This document shows positions 1-6,351 of a stretch of 8,618 nt of DNA, one piece after another. The notes under the pieces are model-generated. The model made no database searches. It had not been told where the DNA came from and saw only the letters and a list, made by a program, of their open reading frames with translations. A program made the translations under genes and the position numbers. This stretch comes from an uncultured Clostridium sp. Its GTDB lineage: Bacteria > Bacillota > Clostridia > Clostridiales > Clostridiaceae. Within the stretch, counting starts at the first letter, position 1. Every line of letters begins with the position of its first letter. The stretch spans positions 1 through 8,618 of the forward strand of contig NZ_CAKVJA010000066.1 in NCBI RefSeq assembly GCF_934754925.1. Direction: 5' to 3'.

Positions 1-62
1 GTTGGGAGAGCACTTGCCTTGCACGCAAGGGGTCAAGGGTTCGAATCCCTTTACCTCCACCA
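1..62 (+). tRNA. tRNA-Ala (anticodon TGC), 5' end outside window
   Basis: This is the 3' portion of an alanine tRNA. The acceptor 5' strand and the start of the D-arm lie before the window. Visible parts are the D-loop end, an anticodon stem of five perfect pairs (13-17 with 25-29), a seven-base loop at 18-24 with anticodon TGC at 20-22, a five-pair T-stem (35-39 with 47-51) around the TTCGAAT T-loop, the 3' acceptor strand (52-58), discriminator A59 and an encoded CCA (60-62). A terminator follows directly, so this is the last gene of its transcription unit, which could be a tRNA cluster or the end of a rRNA operon. Confidence 0.97.
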
Positions 63-92
63 AAAGCTACGATATAATTCGTAGCTTTTTTA
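63..92 (+). terminator. Rho-independent terminator after tRNA-Ala
   Basis: A nine-pair stem (64-72 AAGCTACGA with 79-87 TCGTAGCTT) encloses a six-base loop and runs into a T-run at 86-91. It starts one base after the tRNA CCA end. Confidence 0.93.
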
Positions 93-373
93 TTTTATCA
101 TAATTTACAATATAACGAATATATAATCATTCTTTTTTATAATTTATATTATTGTGAAAGGATGATTTTTTTTATTTATATAAAAAATAAAAAAATAGTA
201 ATTAATAAAAAATATATAATATTATGTCGTAAAATAAATTTAAATTTATTATTGTTTTTTTGTTATCATTCTAATAAAGTATTATATAATAGTGTTATAA
301 CATTTATAAAATTAGAACTGTATAAAAAACTTATTAAGTATTCTTATCATAATATAAGAATGGGAGTGGTTGT
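93..373. other. AT-rich intergenic stretch with candidate promoter
   Basis: No convincing gene is seen here. A possible promoter for the 49-aa gene is TTGTTA at 260-265 with TATATA at 283-288 (17-base spacer); TATAAT at 285-290 would need a 19-base spacer. Just downstream is a perfect 10-bp palindrome, TGTTATAACA, at 293-302. A TGTCGTA heptamer at 225-231 matches six of seven bases of the Spo0A box TGTCGAA, but one such match in DNA this AT-rich carries little weight. Confidence 0.35.
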
Positions 374-523
374 GTGGAAAAGAAAATAAACTTAGAAGAA
401 AAAATTATTCAGTTAAAACTTGAAAAGAGAGATTTAGTCTTAGCTGGAAAAAGTACAAGCGAAATAGATGAGGAAATTAACAATATAAAAAATGAGTTAG
501 ATAAGTTATCTGTAGTAAAATAA
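374..523 (+). CDS. 49-aa helical protein, possible Spo0E-like sporulation regulator
   Basis: A short open frame starting with GTG (MEKKINLEEK...) and ending TAA. GGGAG at 362-366 lies seven bases upstream and supports this start. The product is charged and predicted to form two helices: about residues 5-23 and 29-46, separated by an AGKST turn. This is the size and hairpin shape of Spo0E-like aspartyl phosphatases, which dephosphorylate Spo0A~P in Bacillus and relatives. The second helix carries KNELDKL, which resembles the family signature S-Q-E-L-D but lacks its Ser-Gln, so the assignment is tentative. It could equally be an unrelated small coiled-coil protein. A candidate promoter lies at 260-288. 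No terminator separates it from the next gene, 98 bases downstream. Confidence 0.55.
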   Translation: MEKKINLEEKIIQLKLEKRDLVLAGKSTSEIDEEINNIKNELDKLSVVK

Positions 524-621
524 ATTTTTTAACATCTAATCTTTAAGCATATTATTTAAAAATATATCATAATAATTTTTGAGAGAAGTATATTTCTATT
601 TAAATATAGGAGGTAATATTT

Positions 622-1065
622 ATGATAAGAACAGTGGTATGCGAAAAGGAAGGTTGTTCAGGAAATACTTTTTTTATAGAAACTCAAGGCAATAATTTGG
701 TTTTAACATGTGTACATTGTAAAAGTAAATATGAGTTTGATATAAGTTATTATGATTTTATCATACTATCTAATTGTTCTAAATGTAATAATGACACTTT
801 TAAAGTATTTAGAGATACAGAAAAGGAAGGTATATATGCAAAGTGCGTAGAGTGTGGTTCAACTCCAGAAAAAATATATATAGATTCAGATGGCATTCAA
901 GTATCTTATGAAGCAAAATTGTTAAATGATATTAAGGAGCTTATGTATTTATTAGAACAAAGAATATGTAATTTAGAAGTTAAGTTACAAGATTTGGAGA
1001 GTAGTCAAGGAATCTTGGAGGAGTCATTAGCTTATATAAATAGATATTTAGTTGAAAAGAATTAA
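622..1065 (+). CDS. Zinc-ribbon / coiled-coil protein of unknown function
   Basis: A 147-aa soluble protein that I do not recognise as a named family. Two successive zinc-ribbon-like units are visible: C7/C12 with C30/C33, and C52/C55 with C75/C78. Each unit is two cysteine pairs separated by 17 to 19 residues of predicted beta strand, the arrangement expected for two tetrahedral zinc sites. The first pair is spaced CxxxxC rather than CxxC. Residues 97-147 are helical, charged and heptad-like (LNDIKELMYLLEQRI...), suggesting a coiled-coil dimerisation tail. An excellent SD (AGGAGG, 608-613) sits eight bases before ATG. The next gene, VanZ-like, begins 42 bases after the stop with no terminator, so the two are probably cotranscribed. 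A role in nucleic-acid or protein binding is inference only. Confidence 0.85.
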   Translation: MIRTVVCEKEGCSGNTFFIETQGNNLVLTCVHCKSKYEFDISYYDFIILSNCSKCNNDTFKVFRDTEKEGIYAKCVECGSTPEKIYIDSDGIQVSYEAKLLNDIKELMYLLEQRICNLEVKLQDLESSQGILEESLAYINRYLVEKN

Positions 1066-1107
1066 ATAGTTTTTTATTTAACTGATTAGTAGATTAAGGA
1101 GAAGAAG

Positions 1108-1584
1108 ATGAAGAACAAAAGACTTATAATTAGCTGGAGCTTGTTAATTGGATGGATGCTATTAATATTTTGTATGTCAAATCAGCCAGCAGATATTTCT
1201 ACTAAACAAAGTGATTTAGTGATAAAATTATTTGCTACTATAGGAATTGATTTAAATAACCATTTAGGAGAAATAACTTCATTTCTTGTAAGAAAGGCAG
1301 CGCATTTTACAGAATATTTTATATTATATTGTTTTTCTATTAATATTTGTAAACAATATGTTGATATAAAAAAAGCAAGAATTTATAGTTTATTTATTGT
1401 ATTAGGATATGCAATTAGTGATGAAGTTCATCAATATTTTATACCTGGAAGAGAGATGGCTATTAGGGATATAGTAATTGATTTTTCAGGAGGAGTTTTG
1501 GGATTTATAGTTAATATAGTTATTTGCAAAATTAAATTAATTAAGAAGCGTAATTCTTGTTATAGAGAAAAAGTAATAGATTAA
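1108..1584 (+). CDS. VanZ-like family membrane protein
   Basis: A 158-aa integral membrane protein of the VanZ-like family. The family is named for VanZ of vancomycin-resistance operons, which gives low-level teicoplanin resistance; most members, including this one, have no proven function. The family pattern is clear: an FCMSNQP segment at 21-27 after the first helix, RKAAHFTEY at 62-70, DEVHQYFIPGR at 105-115, and RDIVIDFSGGVLG at 120-132. About four membrane helices are predicted (roughly 7-25, 66-82, 92-108, 124-142), with a basic C-terminal tail. SD AAGGAGA lies just upstream of ATG. It follows the zinc-ribbon gene by 42 bases and is closed by a strong terminator, so it ends that unit. 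No van resistance genes are nearby, so a glycopeptide-resistance role should not be assumed. Confidence 0.93.
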   Translation: MKNKRLIISWSLLIGWMLLIFCMSNQPADISTKQSDLVIKLFATIGIDLNNHLGEITSFLVRKAAHFTEYFILYCFSINICKQYVDIKKARIYSLFIVLGYAISDEVHQYFIPGREMAIRDIVIDFSGGVLGFIVNIVICKIKLIKKRNSCYREKVID

Positions 1585-1657
1585 ATGTTTAAAATATAAT
1601 TATCATATAATATAAAAATATTAAATAAGAAATATAAAAATGTAGTTTCAAATTATA

Positions 1658-1703
1658 AAGACTTATACTAAAGATTAAGAATTTAGTATAAGTCTTATTT
1701 TTA
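1658..1703 (+). terminator. Strong terminator after VanZ-like gene
   Basis: A perfect 15-pair stem (1658-1672 with 1682-1696) with a nine-base loop, followed by ATTTTTA. It isolates the upstream genes from the EF-G-2 unit. Confidence 0.9.
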
Positions 1704-1991
1704 TATTAAATCTAATTAATGAAATAAAGTTTAATTATTTAATTAATTTTGAGAAATATATGAACCTTATTTATACAATATAGATATAAGTTAGAATAAA
1801 ATAATATCTTATATGGTTAAACTATAATTAATTGGAATAGTTTTAAGTAACTTAAAAAAGTTTAAGATTAATAGGAAGAAGGGAATTATGTACTATTTAT
1901 ATGTATAACTTCATAAAGATTAAGTATAACTTTAAAATAATATTTACTAATAAAATGATAATTAATTAATCTATATAAAGAAAGGTGGTGA
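1704..1991. other. Long AT-rich leader region upstream of EF-G-2 gene
   Basis: No protein-size gene is seen. The region holds a candidate promoter (1749-1777); a perfect 17-base palindrome centred on A1849 (TTTTAAGT / ACTTAAAA, 1841-1857); a seven-codon upstream mini-ORF (1888-1908, MYYLYV plus stop) behind an AGGAAGAAGGGA SD-like run; a 9-bp direct repeat GTATAACTT at 1903-1911 and 1924-1932, 21 bases apart; and a strong SD at 1980-1988. If the candidate promoter is used, the untranslated leader is about 200 bases, long enough for regulation by leader translation. Confidence 0.5.
1749..1777 (+). promoter_or_regulatory. Candidate sigma-A promoter for EF-G-2 gene
   Basis: TTGAGA (1749-1754) and TATACA (1772-1777) are separated by 17 bases. 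The site lies just downstream of the previous terminator. Short AT-rich boxes are common in this DNA, so support is moderate. Confidence 0.45.
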
Positions 1992-2027
1992 ATGATAATA
2001 CTAAAATGTATTATCGCGACATTATGA
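1992..2027 (+). CDS. Putative 11-aa leader peptide coupled to EF-G-2
   Basis: An 11-codon frame, MIILKCIIATL plus TGA. It has the only well-placed SD in this stretch: GAAAGG at 1980-1985, within a run (AAAGGTGGTGA, 1981-1991) matching the full anti-SD complement at all but one position, six bases before ATG 1992. Its TGA overlaps an ATG at 2024 in the EF-G-2 frame as ATGA, a classic translational-coupling junction. The tiny product has no recognisable function. I infer that ribosomes terminating here reinitiate at 2024. The alternative is that the overlap is accidental and EF-G-2 starts elsewhere. Confidence 0.45.
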   Translation: MIILKCIIATL

Positions 2028-4111
2028 AAGACTATAACTATAAGAAACTTAGAAATGTAGGTTTAATAGGTCATGGATCAACAGGAAAAACATCTTTATC
2101 AGAAGCCCTATTATTTTATACAAATAATACTGATAGATTAGGAAAAGTTGAAGAAGGTAATACGATTATGGATTATGAGCAAGAGGAAAGGAAAAGAGGA
2201 ATATCGTTATCAGCTTCAGTTGCTTCCCTTGAAGAAAGAGATACTAAAATTAATATAGTCGATATGCCAGGGTATTTTGATTTCCAAGGTGAGATGTATC
2301 AAGGAATGAGAGCTGTTGATATAGCTACAATTGTAGTGTGTGCTGTATCAGGAGTACAAGTTGGTACTGAAAAGGCTTGGGATTATTGCGAAAAAATAAA
2401 ATTACCAAGAGCATTCTTTATAAATAAAATGGATAGAGAAAATGCTGATTTTGATAAAACTTTAGAAGAAATGAAAAATACTTTTGGAATGAGTATTGTT
2501 CCAATTCAATATCCTATAGGAAGAGAGAATAATTTTAGTGGAATAATTGATGTTATATCAAAAACTGCAGTAAGATATAACTCTAAAACATCTAAGGCAG
2601 AATCAATAGATATACCTGAAGAATTAGTTGATAAAATTGAGGAATACAAGCAAATGGTAATGGAAGCAGTTGCAGAAACGGATGAAGAATTATTAGATAA
2701 ATATTTAAATGATGGAGAGTTAAGCGATGAAGATATTTATTCTGGATTAATGAAAGGATGTGCTCAAGGTGAAATAGCACCTGTATTATGTGGTAGTGCT
2801 TCAAAACTAATAGGAATAAAATCAATGATAGATACTATAATTCAATGTTTTCCATCACCGGAACATGCACTTCCTCAAAAGGCGATAAATTTAAGTAACA
2901 ATGAAGAGGTTTTCATAAAGATTGATGATAAAAAACCATTTTCAGCTTTAGTATTTAAGACTATTGCCGATCCGTTTGTTGGAAAGATATCTTTATTTAG
3001 AGTTATGACAGGAAAAATTAAAGGTGAATTAACTGTATTAAATTCCAATAAAGAAAAACAAGAAAAATTAAATCATTTATTTTTTATGAAAGGAAAAAAT
3101 CAAATTCAAACTCAAGAAATAGTTGCAGGAGATATTGGTGCAGTTTCTAAATTGCAATATACAGCAACTGGAGATACATTATGTAGCGAGGAGTTTAAAG
3201 TAATATATGATAAGATAAATTTACCTAATGCAGTAATGCCTATGGCAATATTACCAAAATCAAAAGGGGATGAGGAAAAAATATCATTATCATTATCTAA
3301 GTTAATGGAAGAAGATCCTGTATTTAAGGTAGAAAGAGATGTTGAAAATGCTGAGACTATAATTTGGGGATTAGGTGAAACTCATTTAGAAGTTATAGCT
3401 AGCAGAATAAAAAGTAAATTTGGAGCAGATGTTATTTTACAAGAACCTAAGGTACCATATAGAGAGACTATAAAGGGTACATCTGATGTACAAGGAAAGC
3501 ATAAGAAACAATCAGGAGGACATGGACAATATGGAGATGTAAAAATAAAATTTGAGCCAAGACAAGATGGAGAATTAGATTTAGAATTTGTTGATAAGGT
3601 TGTTGGAGGTGCTGTTCCAAGAAACTTTATTCCAGCTGTTGAAAAAGGATTAAGGGATTGTATATCAAGTGGTGTTTTAGCAGGATATCCAGTTGTTGGA
3701 TTAAAGGCAACATTATATGATGGATCTTATCATCCAGTTGATTCATCAGAAATGGCATTTAAGGTTGCTGCATCTATTGCATATAAAAAAGGATTAGAAG
3801 CTGCTAAACCGATTTTACTTGAACCTATAATGAATGTTAAAATTTTAGTTCCTGATACCTATATGGGAGATGTAATGGGAGATATAAATAAGAGAAGAGG
3901 AAGAGTTATAGGAATGGAGCCAGAAGGAAAAGTTCAAAAAATCAGTGCAGAGATTCCAATGGCAGAAATGTTTAGTTATGCTACAGATTTAAGATCAATG
4001 ACACAAGCTAGAGGAAATTTTACTAGCGAATTTTTGAGATATGATGAAGTTCCAGCTAGCGAGGTTGGAAAGATTTTAGATGATGCTAGAAATTTAAGAG
4101 AAGAAGCCTAG
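2024..4111 (+). CDS. fusA2: Elongation factor G-like translational GTPase (EF-G-2 type)
   Basis: A five-domain translational GTPase, 695 aa from ATG 2024, in the usual EF-G size range. G motifs: GHGSTGKTS (16-24), RGIS (58-61), DMPGYFDF (80-87), NKMDR (134-138) and GSAS (257-260). In the switch II motif the EF-G/EF-Tu catalytic histidine is Tyr, as in the EF-G-2 subfamily of Thermus and mycobacteria; GVQVGTEKAW after it is also subfamily-like. Domains II to V are intact. Domain IV keeps both tip loops, SGGHGQYG (497-504; classic EF-G has Arg for the His) and GSYHPVDSSEMAF (567-579). Its role beside true EF-G is not settled. Start: an in-frame GTG at 1985 would give 708 aa, but GTG 1985 and 1988 lie inside the SD, ATG 2006 is 17 bases from it, and homologues as I recall them begin near MKDY...LRNVG, which fits 2024. 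It forms its own unit with a terminator. Confidence 0.93.
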   Translation: MKDYNYKKLRNVGLIGHGSTGKTSLSEALLFYTNNTDRLGKVEEGNTIMDYEQEERKRGISLSASVASLEERDTKINIVDMPGYFDFQGEMYQGMRAVDIATIVVCAVSGVQVGTEKAWDYCEKIKLPRAFFINKMDRENADFDKTLEEMKNTFGMSIVPIQYPIGRENNFSGIIDVISKTAVRYNSKTSKAESIDIPEELVDKIEEYKQMVMEAVAETDEELLDKYLNDGELSDEDIYSGLMKGCAQGEIAPVLCGSASKLIGIKSMIDTIIQCFPSPEHALPQKAINLSNNEEVFIKIDDKKPFSALVFKTIADPFVGKISLFRVMTGKIKGELTVLNSNKEKQEKLNHLFFMKGKNQIQTQEIVAGDIGAVSKLQYTATGDTLCSEEFKVIYDKINLPNAVMPMAILPKSKGDEEKISLSLSKLMEEDPVFKVERDVENAETIIWGLGETHLEVIASRIKSKFGADVILQEPKVPYRETIKGTSDVQGKHKKQSGGHGQYGDVKIKFEPRQDGELDLEFVDKVVGGAVPRNFIPAVEKGLRDCISSGVLAGYPVVGLKATLYDGSYHPVDSSEMAFKVAASIAYKKGLEAAKPILLEPIMNVKILVPDTYMGDVMGDINKRRGRVIGMEPEGKVQKISAEIPMAEMFSYATDLRSMTQARGNFTSEFLRYDEVPASEVGKILDDARNLREEA

Positions 4112-4123
4112 AAATAATATTTA

Positions 4124-4174
4124 ATATGCCTATTAAGAACTATATTTTTTATAAGTTCTAATAGGCATATATTT
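4124..4174 (+). terminator. Terminator after EF-G-2 gene
   Basis: A long hairpin with 4124-4141 pairing to 4154-4170, 17 pairs with one bulged A, and a 12-base AT loop. The T-tract after it is short and interrupted (ATTTTAAA), so termination may be imperfect. Confidence 0.8.
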
Positions 4175-4285
4175 TAAACTTAAAATATATTGAGAATAAA
4201 ATATAAATATTTACATAAAATAATGGCAGTTAGGAGAAGTTTTTTAATTTATGGGGGTAAAAAATTATAAATAGGAGGGTAAAAA

Positions 4286-4522
4286 ATGCCAGACTATAAG
4301 ATGGATATAAGAGGAAAATTAGGTCTTAGTGAATATAGTGATATTTATGATTACATGGGGATAGTAGATAGAAATGATAATTTTACTATAACTTTAGATA
4401 ACTCTAATAGGCAGCATGTAAATATAATTACCTCCATGTTAAAAGAAAGCAATTTCTATATATTAGAGCAAGGGATAAATAATTCAGGAGATTATTATAT
4501 TAGTGCTAATAAATATAAATAA
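4286..4522 (+). CDS. 78-aa hypothetical protein
   Basis: A small acidic-to-neutral soluble protein that I do not recognise. SD AGGAGGG precedes ATG at good spacing, and a terminator follows immediately, so it is very likely a real single-gene unit. There is no signal peptide, membrane helix or cysteine. The order of predicted elements is a Tyr/Asp-rich N-terminal part (DYKMDIRGKLGLSEYSDIYDYMG), a strand-like DNFTITLD segment near 31-38, a helix near 42-55 (RQHVNIITSMLKES), and C-terminal strands (FYILEQG, DYYISAN). This could be a compact alpha/beta fold. It sits between the EF-G-2 and CinA-domain genes but is separated from both by terminators, so context suggests no function. Confidence 0.8.
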   Translation: MPDYKMDIRGKLGLSEYSDIYDYMGIVDRNDNFTITLDNSNRQHVNIITSMLKESNFYILEQGINNSGDYYISANKYK

Positions 4523-4559
4523 AAAGTCTCTAAGGTTTTTACTTTAGAGATTTTTGTTT
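4523..4559 (+). terminator. Terminator after 78-aa gene
   Basis: A stem TCTCTAAGG (4527-4535) with CTTTAGAGA (4542-4550), including one G-T pair. It extends through flanking A/T pairs into TTTTTGTTT and begins right after the stop codon. Confidence 0.88.
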
Positions 4560-4653
4560 GTAAATTAAATAGAAGAAAGTAAAGTAAACTATATGTAAAT
4601 ACAATAATAAAGAATGTATAATTATTATATATAATTAAAGAGAGGTGAATTAA

Positions 4654-5160
4654 ATGCAAGGGGATATAATTAATAAAGATTCAATAGAGTATACTTTAGG
4701 TGAAATACTATGTAATAATAAATTAACTATTTCAACGGCAGAATCATGTACAGGAGGAATGGTGGCAGCTAAATTAATTTCATATCCTGGAATATCATCA
4801 GCATTTTTAGAGGGAGCAGTAACTTATTCTAATGAGGCTAAAATAAGGAGGCTTGGCGTTAAAAAGGAAACACTTGATGTTTATGGAGCAGTAAGTGAAG
4901 AGACTGCTAGGGAAATGGTAGAGGGAATCGCAAAAGAAAGTTCTTCTAATACCTCTATAGCTACTACAGGAATAGCGGGGCCAGGTGGAGGAACTAATGA
5001 AAAGCCAGTTGGATTAGTTTATATAGCTGTACATGTAAATGATAATACAACTATTGAAAAATGTAATTTTAGTGGAAATAGAGAAGAAGTAAGAGTTTCT
5101 GCAACTAATTATGCTTTAAAGATGCTTAAGATTGAACTTGAAAATCAAGGTTATAAATAG
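4654..5160 (+). CDS. pncC: CinA C-terminal domain protein / nicotinamide-nucleotide amidohydrolase (PncC)
   Basis: A 168-aa cytoplasmic enzyme consisting only of the CinA C-terminal domain. Family members hydrolyse the amide of nicotinamide mononucleotide, giving nicotinate mononucleotide and ammonia, a pyridine-nucleotide salvage step. Visible signatures are STAESCTGG (27-35) with the proposed nucleophile Ser31, GAVTYSNEAK (54-63) with Tyr58 and Lys63 in the expected active-site positions, and TTGIAGPGGGTNEKPVG (104-120), the glycine-rich substrate loop. The length matches stand-alone PncC proteins, and the N-terminal MoaB/CinA domain found in full-length CinA is absent without signs of truncation. 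SD AGAGGTGA precedes ATG. It is a monocistronic unit between two terminators. Unlike many Firmicute cinA genes it has no recA beside it. Confidence 0.94.
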   Translation: MQGDIINKDSIEYTLGEILCNNKLTISTAESCTGGMVAAKLISYPGISSAFLEGAVTYSNEAKIRRLGVKKETLDVYGAVSEETAREMVEGIAKESSSNTSIATTGIAGPGGGTNEKPVGLVYIAVHVNDNTTIEKCNFSGNREEVRVSATNYALKMLKIELENQGYK

Positions 5161-5173
5161 GTTTGAGAAAACA

Positions 5174-5219
5174 AAAATAATCCCATTAATATATTTATGA
5201 CATTAACGGGATTATTTTT
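5174..5219 (+). terminator. Terminator after pncC-like gene
   Basis: AAAATAATCCC and TTAAT (5174-5190) pair with ATTAA and GGGATTATTTT (5202-5218), 16 pairs with one A-C mismatch and an 11-base loop. The 3' arm ends in a T-run. Confidence 0.9.
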
Positions 5220-5253
5220 GTATATAAATAAAATGGGGGAGAGGCGATTAACT

Positions 5254-5310
5254 ATGAAGTTTAAAACTTCATTTATATTATTGTCACTAATTAAAATTAA
5301 TATACATTAA
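5254..5310 (+). CDS. Possible 18-aa peptide ORF or gene remnant
   Basis: An 18-codon frame beginning MKFKTSFILLSLI and stopping at 5308-5310, with a strong-looking SD (GGGGGAGAGG, 5235-5244) nine bases before ATG. The peptide looks like the start of a secreted or membrane protein: basic start, then a hydrophobic run. It could be a tiny membrane peptide, a leader for the downstream CPBP gene, or the 5' stub of a decayed gene. Its first 19 bases form a perfect palindrome. Real expression is uncertain. Confidence 0.25.
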   Translation: MKFKTSFILLSLIKINIH

Positions 5311-5337
5311 ATAAATAAAATTAAAAAGGAGACATAT

Positions 5338-6288
5338 ATGAAAAAAGTATTAAGAGCAAACACATATTTTTTAATAATTATATTATTGCAATTATTTTTA
5401 CCAATACATCTAATGTTTAAATGGTTTAATATTACTGATACTAAATTAATGTTATTAATTAGTCATATTATAACGTTTATTTTTCCAGCAATTATATATT
5501 TAGTTATTACAAGACAATCTGCAAAGGATGTATTAAAGCTAAACAAGCTTTATTTTAAAGATACACTATTAATAATATTATTAGCATTTGTATACCAACC
5601 AATAATGACATTCTTCTCTTTATTATCACAGTTCTTTTTTGAAAATGAAATTGGAAATTTTGTAACTGGTATAGTAAATTCACCATATATAATATTACTG
5701 TTACTTATAGCAGTACTACCAGCTGTTACAGAAGAAATTACAATACGTGGAATAGTTTTATCTGGATATGAGGATAAGAATATTTATTTATCTTGTATTA
5801 TAACAGGATTGTTATTTGGAATAATGCATTTAGATCCTCAACAATTTTTATATACTGCAGTTTTAGGATTTGTATTGGCATTAGTAGTTAGAATAACTAA
5901 CTCAATATTTGCATCAGCATTAATACATTTTTTTATTAATGGAACTTCTATAACATTACAAAAATTATTAAGTTTAATTCCAGAAAATACGCCAGTTATG
6001 GAACAAGCTACAGAAGTTAGTCTAAGAAGTTTAGATATTCAAGAAAAAATATTCATGTCTAGTTTTTATGGATTAATAGCTTTAGCGTTTGGAATAGCAG
6101 CATATTTTATAATTAAGAAATTAGCGGATTTAAATATTAGAAGAGGAATAATAGATAAAGATGAATTAAGCATTAAGTATAATAAAAGTAATGAAAGGGT
6201 ATTTGATATTTCTTTTATAGTTATTATAATAATTTACTTGTTATATATGATGTCAGGAATAATAGTTAAATATTTTCTTTATAGATAA
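5338..6288 (+). CDS. CPBP family intramembrane glutamic endopeptidase (Abi/CAAX type)
   Basis: A 316-aa polytopic membrane protein of the CPBP/ABI family (relatives of the Rce1 CAAX protease). All three catalytic motifs are intact: EEITIR (132-137, the EExxxR motif), FGIMH (160-164, FxxxH) and HFFIN (197-201, HxxxN), so it should be an active membrane protease. About eight hydrophobic segments are seen, roughly 8-28, 37-57, 75-97, 115-130, 148-163, 170-205 (two passes), 241-260 and 291-312. The last two lie beyond the protease core as a C-terminal extension separated by a charged loop (262-289). Its substrate is unknown; bacteriocin immunity or maturation roles are known for some relatives, but no bacteriocin genes are visible here. 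SD AAGGAGA precedes ATG. A weak promoter (TTGTCA 5281-5286, TACATT 5303-5308) is possible. Confidence 0.94.
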   Translation: MKKVLRANTYFLIIILLQLFLPIHLMFKWFNITDTKLMLLISHIITFIFPAIIYLVITRQSAKDVLKLNKLYFKDTLLIILLAFVYQPIMTFFSLLSQFFFENEIGNFVTGIVNSPYIILLLLIAVLPAVTEEITIRGIVLSGYEDKNIYLSCIITGLLFGIMHLDPQQFLYTAVLGFVLALVVRITNSIFASALIHFFINGTSITLQKLLSLIPENTPVMEQATEVSLRSLDIQEKIFMSSFYGLIALAFGIAAYFIIKKLADLNIRRGIIDKDELSIKYNKSNERVFDISFIVIIIIYLLYMMSGIIVKYFLYR

Positions 6289-6291
6289 TAA

Positions 6292-6336
6292 TAAGACCTA
6301 AGCAATAATTATATTTTAAATTACTTAGGTCCTTTA
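6292..6336. terminator. Shared terminator between convergent genes
   Basis: GACCTAAGCAAT (6295-6306) pairs with ATTACTTAGGTC (6320-6331), 11 pairs with one mismatch. T-rich sequence follows on either strand (CCTTTAAATT on plus, TTATTATTAT on minus), so it probably ends both the CPBP gene and the minus-strand SH3 gene. Confidence 0.75.
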
Positions 6337-6351
6337 AATTGGTAATAAAGT

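Noticed and set aside
225..231. Spo0A-box-like TGTCGTA upstream of the Spo0E-like gene
   Set aside because: A single six-of-seven match, far from the candidate promoter, is not enough to call an operator.
162..389. 75-aa plus-strand open frame (MIFFIYIKNKK...)
   Set aside because: Its composition follows the AT-rich background. The GAAAGG before it abuts the ATG with no spacing, and its end overlaps the better-supported GTG-started gene at 374.
1108..1584. Glycopeptide resistance role for the VanZ-like gene
   Set aside because: No vanA/B-type ligase, dehydrogenase or regulator is nearby. VanZ-like proteins are widespread in ordinary Firmicute genomes.
1985..2023. GTG start at 1985 giving a 708-aa EF-G-2
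   Set aside because: The codon is within the ribosome-binding sequence itself, leaving no SD spacing. It is kept only as an alternative.
2592..2825. 77-aa minus-strand open frame
   Set aside because: It lies wholly inside the EF-G-2 gene on the opposite strand, is rich in Leu/His/Ile from reversed codons, and has no supporting start context.
4252..4275. Seven-codon mini-ORF (MGVKNYK) upstream of the 78-aa gene
   Set aside because: The nearest SD-like AGGAGA is about 15 bases away, too far, and such short frames are expected by chance.
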